From IMG/VR virus record IMGVR_UViG_3300032134_000003, positions 1-58,320 of that record: 58,320 nucleotides of DNA; one strand, written 5' to 3'. The position numbers and the translations under genes are program-made. Every line of letters starts with the position of its first letter. Positions within the stretch are counted from its first letter, which is position 1. Origin of the DNA: a virus. The notes beneath the pieces were generated by a model. That model worked only from the letters and a program-made list of their open reading frames with translations, was not told the DNA's origin and did not search any database. Shown here piece after piece: positions 10,275 through 17,754 of this stretch.

Positions 10275-10731
10275 TTGGCTAGAAGTCTGCGGCAAACACC
10301 TGTCGGATCACGGCACTACAAACTTCTCTGCCCTAGAGATATGTGATGTTGGGCGCAGGAGCGGCGGTGCTATACTGTCCGCCCCCCCAGCGGGGAGCTT
10401 GGTTCCAATGTGGGAGAATGCGTACAAGCTGATCGACGTTCTTGAGTGGCTGCGAATGGAGGGTGGCACAGCTAGTGTGCTCGTCAACAGTTGGTATCGG
10501 TCCCCGCTATATAATGCAGCGATAGGAGGCGTCCCTCATTCGATGCACCTGACCTTGGGTGCTGCGGATGTGGTGAAGGCGGGACGCACCCCGTCCGAAG
10601 TTGCGGATATACTTGAGGGCCACCCAGACGCCAAGCTTCTGGGCATAGGCCGTTACAGAACCTTTACCCATCTAGACGTAAGGGGCATGATTGGCCGTCG
10701 ATCACCTGCACGGTGGGGCAGTAATGTCTAA
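10261..10731 (+). CDS. M15 family peptidase, probable endolysin (156 aa)
   Basis: The protein resembles the Peptidase_M15_3 group (D-Ala-D-Ala carboxypeptidase or L-Ala-D-Glu endopeptidase fold) common among phage endolysins. The core motifs are SWYRSPLYNAAIGG (residues 80-93), SMHLTLGAAD with putative zinc ligands His96 and Asp103, and FTHLDVRG with His137 as the third ligand. There is no signal peptide, so it would need the upstream holin candidate to reach peptidoglycan. The length suits a catalytic domain alone without a cell-wall-binding module. It overlaps both neighbours by a few codons. It is inferred to cut the peptide cross-bridges of the cell wall at lysis. Confidence 0.87.
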   Translation: MTKDDWLEVCGKHLSDHGTTNFSALEICDVGRRSGGAILSAPPAGSLVPMWENAYKLIDVLEWLRMEGGTASVLVNSWYRSPLYNAAIGGVPHSMHLTLGAADVVKAGRTPSEVADILEGHPDAKLLGIGRYRTFTHLDVRGMIGRRSPARWGSNV

Positions 10732-12106
10732 CGGCATAAGATCATTACCCCGGTATCGACACGGTGGGCCACACCCTGAGATCCCACGGGGTAATTATCC
10801 GAGCATCGGGCCAACGCCATCATGGGTGGAACGTGTTGCTGCTCAAATTAAATCTGTTCCACGCAGGATAAATAGAGCCTTGCAACCAGAGACAGCCGAG
10901 GAAACTGCTGCTTTGGTCGGTGCATCTATGATCCCCGGCGTTGGTGAGGGTATCGACATAGCTGACATCGTAGCTGGAGCGCGGACATCTGACCTTTCCA
11001 GAGTAGGATGGGGTCTGGCGGGGCTCGCTCTTCCTTTTGTCGCTGGCTCGGCTTTGCGAAAAATAAAAAAAGGCGCACCAAGCTCGTATGGATCTGCTGG
11101 TTGGTCAGGCTTTCGCAAAAATAGTCTCGTTTCTCCTGAGGTATATTCAGACCATTCTGAGTTGTTCAAAGCTGTTACGCAGGATCAGGAACACGCAGAC
11201 GCCTTGGAAGCTATTATGAAAAATAACAATATAGATCCATCGTCTTTAGGTGATTATGATTGGGACAATTTGATGGACGGAGAACTGTTTGATTGGTGGC
11301 CTCCAGAGGCCCACATGGGCCGTGAGGTCCAGAGGACCTTGGCCGAGCATATTGCTGATAATGCACCAAGTATTAGTAAAGACCTACCGCTAGGGATTAC
11401 TGCTCTTGGGCGTGAAGCAAGAAAATTATCAAGCAGGATTGCCCGTAAGTGGGACGACATTCGCCTTCCGATGGACGAAGCATCTGTTGCAAGGCGTTTA
11501 GATGAACAAGAATATTTGCAACTTTTTCATGGGACAGGTCGCAGGGGAAGAAAGTTAGAAATAACTGATGACGCTCCCTTGGATAGAGGTAGAGTGTTTT
11601 ATCAAACAGCAAACCCCGCCACAGCTAAAGATTACGGCGAGGTCATCAAAACTTATTCACGGGCACCCAACCAGCTTCGTTTTGATGCAGAAGGCGCACC
11701 TTGGAATGACATACCACTAGAAAACGTTCGTCGGCATATGGATCTTGATGACCTTGTGGCGTTTGATCGGCTGGTAGGGAGGTACGCTCCGAAGGGAAGC
11801 GTCAGTATTGACACTGATAATCTTTCTCATATTGCGCGAATAATGGGCTATAGTGGCTTTGATGCAGATAGACTAAGGGACGCTCCCTTTTCAAGTGCCG
11901 TACAGTGGGAGGGGGAGTTATCAGATGTTCCGTCTTTTGTGAGAGCTATTTTAGATCCTGGGCTTATTAGGTTTGAGGGTGCTAGGCTTGATCCACGCGA
12001 TTTGGGAAAAAATCTACCATTATCTGGTATAGTGGGACTGTTAGGTGTTGGAGCCGCTGGGGCTGCTCGCAGAAATTATGTTGAGAGAGAGCGCCGCGAT
12101 GAATAA
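10724..12106 (+). CDS. ADP-ribosyltransferase-like effector with hydrophobic N-terminus (460 aa)
   Basis: ATG 10724 is preceded by GGTGGGG and overlaps the end of the peptidase gene; an earlier in-frame start at 10691 looks wrong. The N-terminus carries a YRHGG motif reminiscent of the giant virion proteins. A Gly/Ala-rich amphipathic or membrane-like region (about residues 58-115) containing GEGIDIADIVAG follows and resembles pre-toxin segments. Near the middle LFHGT (His269) and then VFYQTANPATAKDYG (about 291-305) match the conserved HGT and Y/F strand motifs of ADP-ribosyltransferases found in phage polyvalent proteins. A hydrophobic segment near residues 435-450 ends the protein. I infer NAD-dependent modification of a host protein after injection or late in infection. 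The catalytic glutamate is not securely placed. Confidence 0.6.
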   Translation: MSNGIRSLPRYRHGGPHPEIPRGNYPSIGPTPSWVERVAAQIKSVPRRINRALQPETAEETAALVGASMIPGVGEGIDIADIVAGARTSDLSRVGWGLAGLALPFVAGSALRKIKKGAPSSYGSAGWSGFRKNSLVSPEVYSDHSELFKAVTQDQEHADALEAIMKNNNIDPSSLGDYDWDNLMDGELFDWWPPEAHMGREVQRTLAEHIADNAPSISKDLPLGITALGREARKLSSRIARKWDDIRLPMDEASVARRLDEQEYLQLFHGTGRRGRKLEITDDAPLDRGRVFYQTANPATAKDYGEVIKTYSRAPNQLRFDAEGAPWNDIPLENVRRHMDLDDLVAFDRLVGRYAPKGSVSIDTDNLSHIARIMGYSGFDADRLRDAPFSSAVQWEGELSDVPSFVRAILDPGLIRFEGARLDPRDLGKNLPLSGIVGLLGVGAAGAARRNYVERERRDE

Positions 12107-12305
12107 CGGCATAGACTGTCCGCGCTGCGCTTCAGAGAATGACGATGATGAAGAGTTTTGCTGGATGTGTAGATGGGACTTCAGCAAGGAATTCTCTACC
12201 TGTGATCAGTGTCACAATGAGCTAGAACAGGGCGAGGATTGTTTCGTTTGCAAGGAAGATCCTACTGCGGGATCAGCAGTCTGGAGATCGGAGAATTATA
12301 AATGA
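12099..12305 (+). CDS. Double zinc-ribbon small protein (68 aa)
   Basis: ATG 12099 overlaps the end of the ART-like gene, and the stop overlaps the next gene as ATGA. The protein has four CxxC pairs (CPRC, CWMC, CDQC, CFVC), enough for two zinc sites as in double zinc ribbons. The rest is acidic. Such proteins usually act as adaptors binding proteins or nucleic acids, but no specific role can be read here. A longer in-frame ORF begins at 12045, inside the previous gene, and has no support. Confidence 0.7.
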   Translation: MNNGIDCPRCASENDDDEEFCWMCRWDFSKEFSTCDQCHNELEQGEDCFVCKEDPTAGSAVWRSENYK

Positions 12306-13141
12306 AGCATATAGTGGTGTGCGTGGGGGACACACACTGCGGCTCGACAGTCGGGCTGTGTCCTCCCGAAGGATTGGAGTTGGATGACGGGGGGATGTAT
12401 GAACCCAACAAATCTCAACATTGGTTGTGGGATAACTGGGAAAAAGCATGGGCCGCAGTCAGGTCAGTTAAGCGCAAGAATAGAAAAGCAAAACTGCACT
12501 TGGTTCTTAATGGTGACCTCATTGATGGAGACCATCATCGCACTACTCAGATTGCGAGTGGGCTGACGGGCGTTCATGTAAGGTGTGCGCTGGAATCACT
12601 CAGGGTTCCCTTGGCACTCAAGCCCGATACGGTACACATCCTAAGAGGTACACCTAGCCATGTCGGCAGGGCAGGTGGGTCTGAAGAGGGGATAGCGCAG
12701 GCACTAAGCGCAGAAGGCTGGAATGTTATAAAAGATCCAGACACCGGAAAAAGATCATCGTATTCAAGGTTGATTCAGATCGGTCCAGTTCTGTTTGACA
12801 TTAAGCACCATGGGCGTATGGGCAGGCGGGCACATACCAAGGGTCCATACATCAGATGGTTCGCTCAAGACATCTTCTTCAACTACATGATGGACCATGA
12901 GCAGCCGCCCGACGTAGCTGTCCGGTCCCACTTCCATCAGTTCGCTGACAGCGGAAGGATTCACAAGGTGAAGACCAGGGCCGTGGCACTCCCCGCTTGG
13001 CAACTCGCTACAGAGTATGTACATAGGGTGGCTGAGTCCTTGGCTGACATTGGGCTTGTATGGTTTGAGATTGATGACGATGATTATGACATGAAGACCG
13101 TACTTTATAAGCCCGACAGGCCAACAACTGTGGAGGTATAG
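12302..13141 (+). CDS. Calcineurin-like metallophosphoesterase (279 aa)
   Basis: The metallophosphoesterase motifs appear in order: GDTH (residues 9-12), NGDLIDGDHH (about 70-79), RGTPSH (about 115-120, in place of the usual GNHE/D), KHHG (about 163-166) and SHFHQF (about 204-209). Together these give the two-metal site. The length is normal for the family. Substrates range from cyclic nucleotides and nucleic-acid ends to phosphoproteins, and the sequence does not settle which applies. It is translationally coupled to the zinc-ribbon gene before it, and a small winged-helix gene follows immediately. Confidence 0.85.
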   Translation: MKHIVVCVGDTHCGSTVGLCPPEGLELDDGGMYEPNKSQHWLWDNWEKAWAAVRSVKRKNRKAKLHLVLNGDLIDGDHHRTTQIASGLTGVHVRCALESLRVPLALKPDTVHILRGTPSHVGRAGGSEEGIAQALSAEGWNVIKDPDTGKRSSYSRLIQIGPVLFDIKHHGRMGRRAHTKGPYIRWFAQDIFFNYMMDHEQPPDVAVRSHFHQFADSGRIHKVKTRAVALPAWQLATEYVHRVAESLADIGLVWFEIDDDDYDMKTVLYKPDRPTTVEV

Positions 13142-13402
13142 GTGGGACAGGTTACTGAATCGGAACTCCTTCAGCAGGTTAGGGATGCCCTAGATTTTTC
13201 CGAGACACAAGACGGCGCAATGTCTGTGTTGGAACTAGCAGCATCTCTCAACATAAGCCCCTACGCTGTACGAAACAGACTAAGAAAGCTTATTGCGTCT
13301 GGATCGGTGGGGCTCGCTCGCGTAAGACGCGCAGGGCTAGACGGAGTTGTTCAAAATAGGGTGGCCTATCAAGCCGTCAAGCAACAAGTAGACAAGGACT
13401 GA
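13142..13402 (+). CDS. Small winged-helix DNA-binding protein (86 aa)
   Basis: The GTG start has GGAGG five bases upstream, inside the end of the phosphoesterase gene. Residues 25-65 (MSVLELAASLNISPYAVRNR followed by LRKLIASGSV) read as a helix-turn-helix with a following wing, like MarR/LexA-type folds. It may regulate the end of the late unit or modify host transcription. The following 128 bases (13403-13530) carry no gene but are AT-rich, with a T tract near 13435 and A/T runs near 13470-13490 that could hold a weak terminator or promoter. Confidence 0.6.
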   Translation: MGQVTESELLQQVRDALDFSETQDGAMSVLELAASLNISPYAVRNRLRKLIASGSVGLARVRRAGLDGVVQNRVAYQAVKQQVDKD

Positions 13403-13530
13403 GGCACGCCAGGAAAACCTCCGCCTAAGGATTATTTTTTGCTGCATCAGCCCTGCCCTTGCTGCTATATTTTTAAAAAATTGTTTTTAGTGTACCGAAT
13501 GAACCGTATCAAGGCGTAACACCCGTAACG

Positions 13531-14160
13531 ATGAGCATAGAATCAAAAGAAATCGCCGTGCTGGCGGGCGTTCTCATTATACTAATCCTTGGCCTTAGGG
13601 GTTTTAGCAATGCGAAGGTCGATGCTCTAGTGACAGAAGAGCGAGTGCGGATACTAGAGGGACAGCGCATAGGGCTTGAGCGTCAGATGGAAGAAGCCGC
13701 TGAAGGCTACGAGGTCCTGCGCGATAGCCTGGATAGAGCCCATGATTCCATAGCTGGGGTACGAGAAGATGCCGTCGCAAGGGCCTCCCGTGCCTCTGTA
13801 AGCCTTGCCACCGACATGGAGGCACTCAGGGATAGTATCAGTGTCGTTCAGCCCGACAGTGGCCTAGGAGAGATCGTTGACAGAATACAAGCGGGCCATG
13901 AAGCTCAGGTCCAAGCGTATGAGGCCCAGGTCAAGACACTTGAGGCAGACAATCTCTTACTGTGGCGGCGGGTGGCGGTGTTGGACTCACTGTGGATCCA
14001 AGAGCAGGACCTAAACGCATCCCTTAGAATTGAGATAGCCGCCCTCAACCAAGAGTCTGACGCTTGGCGGAGAGCGGCTAATCCCAACATCTTTAAGAAA
14101 CTAGGTGGGAGTATTCCCTATGTCCTGGCTGGTGCCGGGGCCGTGATCCTTATGAATTAA
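13531..14160 (+). CDS. Membrane-anchored coiled-coil protein, spanin candidate (209 aa)
   Basis: An N-terminal transmembrane segment (about residues 8-23) is followed by a long heptad-rich coiled coil (about 30-185), with a second short hydrophobic segment at the extreme C-terminus (IPYVLAGAGAVILMN). This layout, at the end of a lysis region, resembles Rz-type inner-membrane spanins. A C-terminal membrane segment would instead suggest a one-protein (u-spanin-like) or viroporin arrangement. No clear ribosome-binding site precedes ATG 13531. It is the last gene of the rightward unit and overlaps the end of the leftward gene at 14150 by 11 bp, tail to tail. Confidence 0.5.
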   Translation: MSIESKEIAVLAGVLIILILGLRGFSNAKVDALVTEERVRILEGQRIGLERQMEEAAEGYEVLRDSLDRAHDSIAGVREDAVARASRASVSLATDMEALRDSISVVQPDSGLGEIVDRIQAGHEAQVQAYEAQVKTLEADNLLLWRRVAVLDSLWIQEQDLNASLRIEIAALNQESDAWRRAANPNIFKKLGGSIPYVLAGAGAVILMN

Positions 14161-14725
14161 TACTGAGCCACGAATAAAAGGCGCTGGACTCATAGCCAGA
14201 CATGAGGTCTTGGTAGTCGAAGTGCCTACCAAGGGCGTCCACGATACTTACTCGTTCTGATTCAAACCCCAGTACCTCACCGGGAGGGTGGCTGTAGTAG
14301 CAAACGCCGCTGACGGTGGTCCTGTTGAGTGCAAAGTCCCGGCCTTTTCCCGTCAGCTTCCATAAGCCGCTTGACCTCTTTGTTGGGTCTGGATTCTTTG
14401 GGCTTTTTTTGATGAGCCCCCAGTACCGAAGTTTCGCATAATCACCGCCGCCATTTATGGCCCCTGATGTGGGTATGTGAAGGTACTCTCCCTCCTTGCC
14501 ATGGAATGCCATCCATATCAGTACCCGAGCGTATGACCCGATCTTATAGGCGTACACTTTCGAGTTGGCACCACAATGATTACACCTAGATATCGGCTCG
14601 CTAGACAGTTTTCGTAAGCGATCTATGTCAGAAAAATATTCAGTTTCTTTATTATCTGGGTTAAACATAGATAACTGGCTTGGACATTTTTCAGCTTGGG
14701 CGATCCATTCTGTTTCCTTGTTCAT
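14150..14725 (-). CDS. Unknown protein with zinc knuckle (191 aa)
   Basis: The start is ATG at 14725, preceded by AGGAGG; an upstream in-frame extension reads through hairpin DNA and was rejected. The protein has a single CNHCG pair near residues 48-52 and a central segment (INGGGDYAKLRYWGLIKK, then LWKLTGKGRDFA) that reads like a winged-helix domain in which a strand and recognition helix follow. It is the last gene of the leftward recombination unit and is separated from the upstream gene by a strong hairpin. DNA or RNA binding is likely, but the function is unknown. Confidence 0.6.
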   Translation of the reverse strand: MNKETEWIAQAEKCPSQLSMFNPDNKETEYFSDIDRLRKLSSEPISRCNHCGANSKVYAYKIGSYARVLIWMAFHGKEGEYLHIPTSGAINGGGDYAKLRYWGLIKKSPKNPDPTKRSSGLWKLTGKGRDFALNRTTVSGVCYYSHPPGEVLGFESERVSIVDALGRHFDYQDLMSGYESSAFYSWLSINS

Positions 14726-14753
14726 CACTCCTCCTCTCAATAAAGAATCCCAA

Positions 14754-14792
14754 GGGGGGCAGGGCGACCTACACTTCGTCGCCACCCCCCCC
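14754..14792 (-). promoter_or_regulatory. G/C-rich hairpin between two leftward genes
   Basis: A run of six G (14754-14759) and GGCGA (14763-14767) can pair with TCGCC (14779-14783) and the following C run. The hairpin lies between the ribbon-helix-helix gene and the last gene of the leftward unit. No T tract follows in either direction, so I see it as an attenuator or mRNA-stability element and not a full terminator. Confidence 0.4.
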
Positions 14793-14808
14793 AGGTCCAC
14801 TACTTAGG

Positions 14809-15015
14809 TTACATATACCATTTCACATCTGCCTGCGCTGCATACGACTTGGTATCAGTTGGTGTCGCATCGGTGGCATCTGTGTACGCCGCTATCGCCT
14901 TGGTCATGTACGCCGTGATACTGATACCGTCTTTGTCGGCACATGAACGGGCTTCCTCAAACAGGCTGTGCGGAAGCCTGAGTAAGAACTGTTTCCTACC
15001 AGGGGAGTCCGTCAC
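14809..15015 (-). CDS. Ribbon-helix-helix DNA-binding protein (about 68 aa)
   Basis: The core RKQFLLRLPHSLFEEARS followed by SITAYMTKAIAAY is a typical Arc/MetJ/ParD-like ribbon-helix-helix: a basic beta strand and then two helices. I place the start at GTG 15015 (GAGGG five bases upstream); GTG 15027 and GTG 15084 are in frame and also possible. The 5' end overlaps the SSB-like gene. It probably acts as a dimeric repressor, perhaps of its own unit. A C-terminal Ala/Thr/Asp-rich tail follows the domain. Confidence 0.7.
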   Translation of the reverse strand: MTDSPGRKQFLLRLPHSLFEEARSCADKDGISITAYMTKAIAAYTDATDATPTDTKSYAAQADVKWYM

Positions 15016-15316
15016 TGTCGCCCTCACTCTCTCCCTCGCTCTCGGTGTCTGTGTTGTTGGTCGGTTCGTCCATGGGCTTGACACGCTCCAGTTCCAACCG
15101 GAAGAACTTATAATCCAACCCAGCCTTACTTGTGCGATTCCACATGGCGGCTCTCAGGACGGGCATTGTACCTGTCTTAGCTCTGTCTACCATCGCCTTT
15201 AGGAATTCCCTAGTGAACTCTATCTTGCCTACCTCCGAAGGGTGGCGGTCGGTCTTAGCGTACTTGTTTGCGAAGACCGCAAAGTCCAACTTTGGGTCGT
15301 TGTCGTAGTCACTCAT
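14996..15316 (-). CDS. Small protein with SSB-like acidic C-terminal tip (106 aa)
   Basis: ATG 15316 has GGAAAG upstream; earlier in-frame codons are inside the annealing-protein gene. The N-terminal ~80 residues include a basic, mixed alpha/beta region (KIEFTREFLKAMVDRAKTG, then YKFFRLELERVK). The C-terminus is a disordered acidic tail ending in GDSDGLPW. Bacterial SSBs and several phage ssDNA-binding proteins end in an acidic tip with a hydrophobic/aromatic last residue that recruits partners. The location directly after the annealing protein supports a single-strand-binding or recombination-accessory role. I do not recognise an OB fold, so this is an inference. Confidence 0.55.
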   Translation of the reverse strand: MSDYDNDPKLDFAVFANKYAKTDRHPSEVGKIEFTREFLKAMVDRAKTGTMPVLRAAMWNRTSKAGLDYKFFRLELERVKPMDEPTNNTDTESEGESEGDSDGLPW

Positions 15317-16016
15317 CGTTCTTTCCATCCTCGTTATCGTGAAGTTGTAATGCACTCTCTGCGAGTGTCAGGATATCCTTCCTTAGATTGACCAAGGTGT
15401 CCATGTCACGGCCCTTGATCGCACTGGTGATCTGCTTCTTGGCGGCAGCGTCGGCGGGTGTCCACCCTCGCTTGTGCAGGTCGGTTATTGTCGCCTTGAG
15501 ATTCGTGATCGCCCAGTCCACCTCCTCGTTGGTTGGTGTTGGTTCGGCTTGCGACTTGATCGGACGTTCGCTAGAAAGACTGGGCGTAGCGTCCACTGGG
15601 GCATCCTCACCAGCATATACATATGCACCTAATCCCAGGACCCCAAGGCACTTCGTGAGACAGCGTTGTTTCGCGTCAGAGATGGCGCGGCTGTCGGGAT
15701 TAGTTATTGCCCTGTTCCTGTGGTCCATTACGGGCAACCACATCTCTCTCTGTACATCACTCCCAATGGATATGGAGCAGCAGACAGATGCGGTGCCACC
15801 AGGGTAGGTCGTGATATCCCTGGTTACGCCCTTCTCGTCCGTCATTCCATGCCACTTGATAGTAAGCTGTGGGTAGTGGGCCATCATAATCGACCACGCC
15901 CAAGCCCAACTCAAGTAGGTTAGCCCTCCCTTCTCTTGGGTATGCTCGCTGACGTTGATAGCGTACAGCGTGTCCCAAACTTCCTTAGCTGTTGGATTCT
16001 TTTTTACTGTTGCCAT
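15309..16016 (-). CDS. DUF1071-type single-strand annealing protein (235 aa)
   Basis: ATG 16016 follows GGAGGAAG. The N-terminal half carries the signatures of the DUF1071/Sak3-like annealing proteins: YLSWAWAWS near residue 33, then YPGGTASVCCSISIG and the conserved SRAISDAKQRCLTKCLGVLG (about 107-126) followed by GAYVYAGED. The C-terminal ~80 residues are a helical, less conserved tail. These proteins pair complementary single strands during phage recombination, usually with an exonuclease, which here is the upstream gene. The stop overlaps the SSB-like gene. The three together make a compact homologous-recombination module. Confidence 0.85.
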   Translation of the reverse strand: MATVKKNPTAKEVWDTLYAINVSEHTQEKGGLTYLSWAWAWSIMMAHYPQLTIKWHGMTDEKGVTRDITTYPGGTASVCCSISIGSDVQREMWLPVMDHRNRAITNPDSRAISDAKQRCLTKCLGVLGLGAYVYAGEDAPVDATPSLSSERPIKSQAEPTPTNEEVDWAITNLKATITDLHKRGWTPADAAAKKQITSAIKGRDMDTLVNLRKDILTLAESALQLHDNEDGKNDE

Positions 16017-16719
16017 TACTACTTCCTCCCCATTGTGGACAAAACTCACTTACAGAACACCACCCTTCACACCTAATGAACTTTGTTCCAGCGGCGTTCA
16101 TCCAACGTTCCTCATCCGTACAAGGAGTAGTCTCGTCCTTGGTGTGGATGGCTATCCGTTGGGATACAAACCTCTCTTGTCTCTCCGGCGACCAAAGCGG
16201 AACTGGAATCGAAACAATTGGACTCTCTGGATAATTATTTTGCCAGCGACGACTCTTTGTCCAATCCCTGCATATCGCAACGATGGTCAAGCTATTTGTT
16301 TCAGTTCCATTTTTTCCTAGAAGCCACGCATACAGATTGAGTTGTGACTCCCAGTCAGACTTGAGGGACTTGGTTGCGGTGTAGACAGACGTAACCTTGT
16401 AGTCGGTAACGTGCCCATCTTTCACCAAGTCCACTGCACCGGAGATCTTTACGCCATCATGCTCAGAGAACAACCTCTGCTCCACAGTACCGTCACCGTG
16501 GCCCTCTAGTACAGCATGGACGCCAGACCCCAAGAGCTTCCAAAGCTCGTCACTAACGTCGGAGGTGATGAGGTCTTCATTCTCCTCCCACAGGCGGGTG
16601 ATTTGCGGAGGCTGGAGCAGCCCCGTTACGCTGAAGTCGGCTTCTCCCTTGTCATAGGGGTCAGCTTCAATGGCCCTTATGAAAACATCCGGTGCCCCGT
16701 AACGGTTTGTAAGCTTCAC
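15985..16719 (-). CDS. PD-(D/E)XK exonuclease, Cas4/RecB-like, with four-cysteine cluster (244 aa)
   Basis: The start is GTG 16719 with GGAGG five bases upstream, overlapping the previous stop as GTGA. The nuclease core is visible as GSGVHAVLE (about residues 65-73), AVDLV (Asp97), DYK (Asp106/Lys108) and QLNLYAW (Gln126). Near the C-terminus Cys200, Cys217, Cys221 and Cys227 could hold an iron-sulfur cluster, as in Cas4 and AddB nucleases. The expected role is resecting DNA ends to give single strands for the annealing protein encoded just downstream. Confidence 0.85.
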   Translation of the reverse strand: MKLTNRYGAPDVFIRAIEADPYDKGEADFSVTGLLQPPQITRLWEENEDLITSDVSDELWKLLGSGVHAVLEGHGDGTVEQRLFSEHDGVKISGAVDLVKDGHVTDYKVTSVYTATKSLKSDWESQLNLYAWLLGKNGTETNSLTIVAICRDWTKSRRWQNNYPESPIVSIPVPLWSPERQERFVSQRIAIHTKDETTPCTDEERWMNAAGTKFIRCEGWCSVSEFCPQWGGSSNGNSKKESNS

Positions 16720-16988
16720 TCCGTCCTCCAGACACCGATCTTCCTGTCATCGCTCACGAAGCGGCAGGTAAATTTCTTATTGAGCTTCTTGCCATAACGA
16801 AAGGCCGCTGACCGTAGCCGATTCTCTACCGTCCTGCGCCCATCACTGTCCCCATCGGCCTCTGCGTCTACCACAAAAGACTCCCCAACTTCTAGGTCAT
16901 CAAAGGGATAATCCAAGGACCCAAGGCTCATCTTGCTGGGCATCGGTCGATCATTACGAATGTCAAAATTACTCAAGCCACCCTCCAT
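16716..16988 (-). CDS. Small protein, paralogue of its upstream neighbour (90 aa)
   Basis: The protein has a DYPFDDLEVGESFVV strand-like start to its domain, an acidic insert, then a basic helix (NRLRSAAFRYGKKLNKKF) and a terminal GVWRTE. The same order of elements occurs in the gene just upstream, so the two look like a tandem duplication of one fold. Phages often carry this small basic domain of unknown function near replication genes. It overlaps both neighbours and lies first before the exonuclease. Confidence 0.65.
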   Translation of the reverse strand: MEGGLSNFDIRNDRPMPSKMSLGSLDYPFDDLEVGESFVVDAEADGDSDGRRTVENRLRSAAFRYGKKLNKKFTCRFVSDDRKIGVWRTE

Positions 16989-17248
16989 ATTCCAATTCCA
17001 TAACCAGTCTTGCGAACAGTAAATTTCCTGCTCGTTCTGCGAGATACACGATACACATAACTTCTGATTGAACTGATCAGCGCATCTACTCCCTCCTTAT
17101 CCATGGGCATTTCGATGAGGTCCCCTACTGCCACGCTCTCTAGCGGCAGGTCGCCCCACTTGCGTCTTGGCCCAGGATTCACGGGCGGCGGTACGCCTAC
17201 TCCCTCGTAAACCCTGTACCGTGTGTGAACCTTGGCTTCTTCTTGCAC
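16973..17248 (-). CDS. Small protein, paralogue of its downstream neighbour (91 aa)
   Basis: I chose GTG 17248 because GGAGG lies six bases upstream; the longer frame to TTG 17284 has no ribosome-binding site. The domain reads LPLESVAVGDLIEMP, then a basic helix (ALISSIRSYVYRVSRRTS) and a terminal GIWRVA, parallel to the downstream paralogue. It is the first gene of the leftward recombination unit. With this start, 47 bases separate it from the divergent RusA gene, so promoters for both units must be packed into or around those bases. Confidence 0.6.
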   Translation of the reverse strand: MQEEAKVHTRYRVYEGVGVPPPVNPGPRRKWGDLPLESVAVGDLIEMPMDKEGVDALISSIRSYVYRVSRRTSRKFTVRKTGYGIGIWRVA

Positions 17249-17295
17249 CTTCAGCCTCCGGGTGTTATCGTCTGTGGCGCTCAACGTCGAGGGGA

Positions 17296-17754
17296 ATGAT
17301 AATCAACCGCTTAAAGAAACGCAATGGTATTGACAGCGATCCGTGTATCATTACTATACTTGGCGAGCCAGCCTCTAAGGCAAACTCCCGTCGCTTGGTT
17401 TACATGGGCGGTAGACCGAGGTTTATTAAATCAAAAAAAGCTCTTTTGTATTCAAGAGATTTCGATTTACAGTGCCCAGTTAGAAAGACTTTGTTTGAAG
17501 AAGATCTTAGTATAGCTATAAAGATTTACTATAAAACTAGAAGACCCGATCTAGATGAATCTTTAATACTAGATCTTTTAGAAGGTAAGGTGTTTAAGAA
17601 TGACCGAAGTATAAAATCCAAGTATGTTATACATGGATTAGATAAAGAACATTCTCGTTCAGTTATTGTTGTTAGTAGTTTAGGTAATGAATGTTTAGTT
17701 AGAGATACTTTATTAGCCCTAGTAAAAGAAGAGGAGGTTACCCAGTGCAAGTAG
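17296..17754 (+). CDS. rusA: RusA-type Holliday-junction resolvase (152 aa)
   Basis: ATG 17296 follows GAGGGGA. The protein has a basic N-terminus (PASKANSRRLVYMGGRPRF) and the RusA core RRPDLDESLILDLLEGKVF followed by NDRS, in which the aspartates bind metal. The product would cut branched recombination or replication intermediates and resolve them before packaging. Base composition is strikingly different from its neighbours: bases 17581-17700 contain 36 G/C of 120 (30%), against about half in the primase gene that follows. Codon choice is correspondingly A/T-ending (many TTA, AGA, ATA). This suggests recent acquisition from an AT-rich phage. The stop overlaps the primase start. Confidence 0.85.
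   Translation: MIINRLKKRNGIDSDPCIITILGEPASKANSRRLVYMGGRPRFIKSKKALLYSRDFDLQCPVRKTLFEEDLSIAIKIYYKTRRPDLDESLILDLLEGKVFKNDRSIKSKYVIHGLDKEHSRSVIVVSSLGNECLVRDTLLALVKEEEVTQCK

Noticed and set aside
13403-13530. Terminator after the winged-helix gene
   Set aside because: There are T runs but only weak pairing in front of them, so I list it only as AT-rich intergenic DNA.
17167-17295. Upstream extension of RusA to 195 residues
   Set aside because: The extra part is antisense to the first leftward gene, rich in Cys/Leu/Pro by chance, and GC-rich unlike the RusA gene; ATG 17296 has GAGGGGA upstream.
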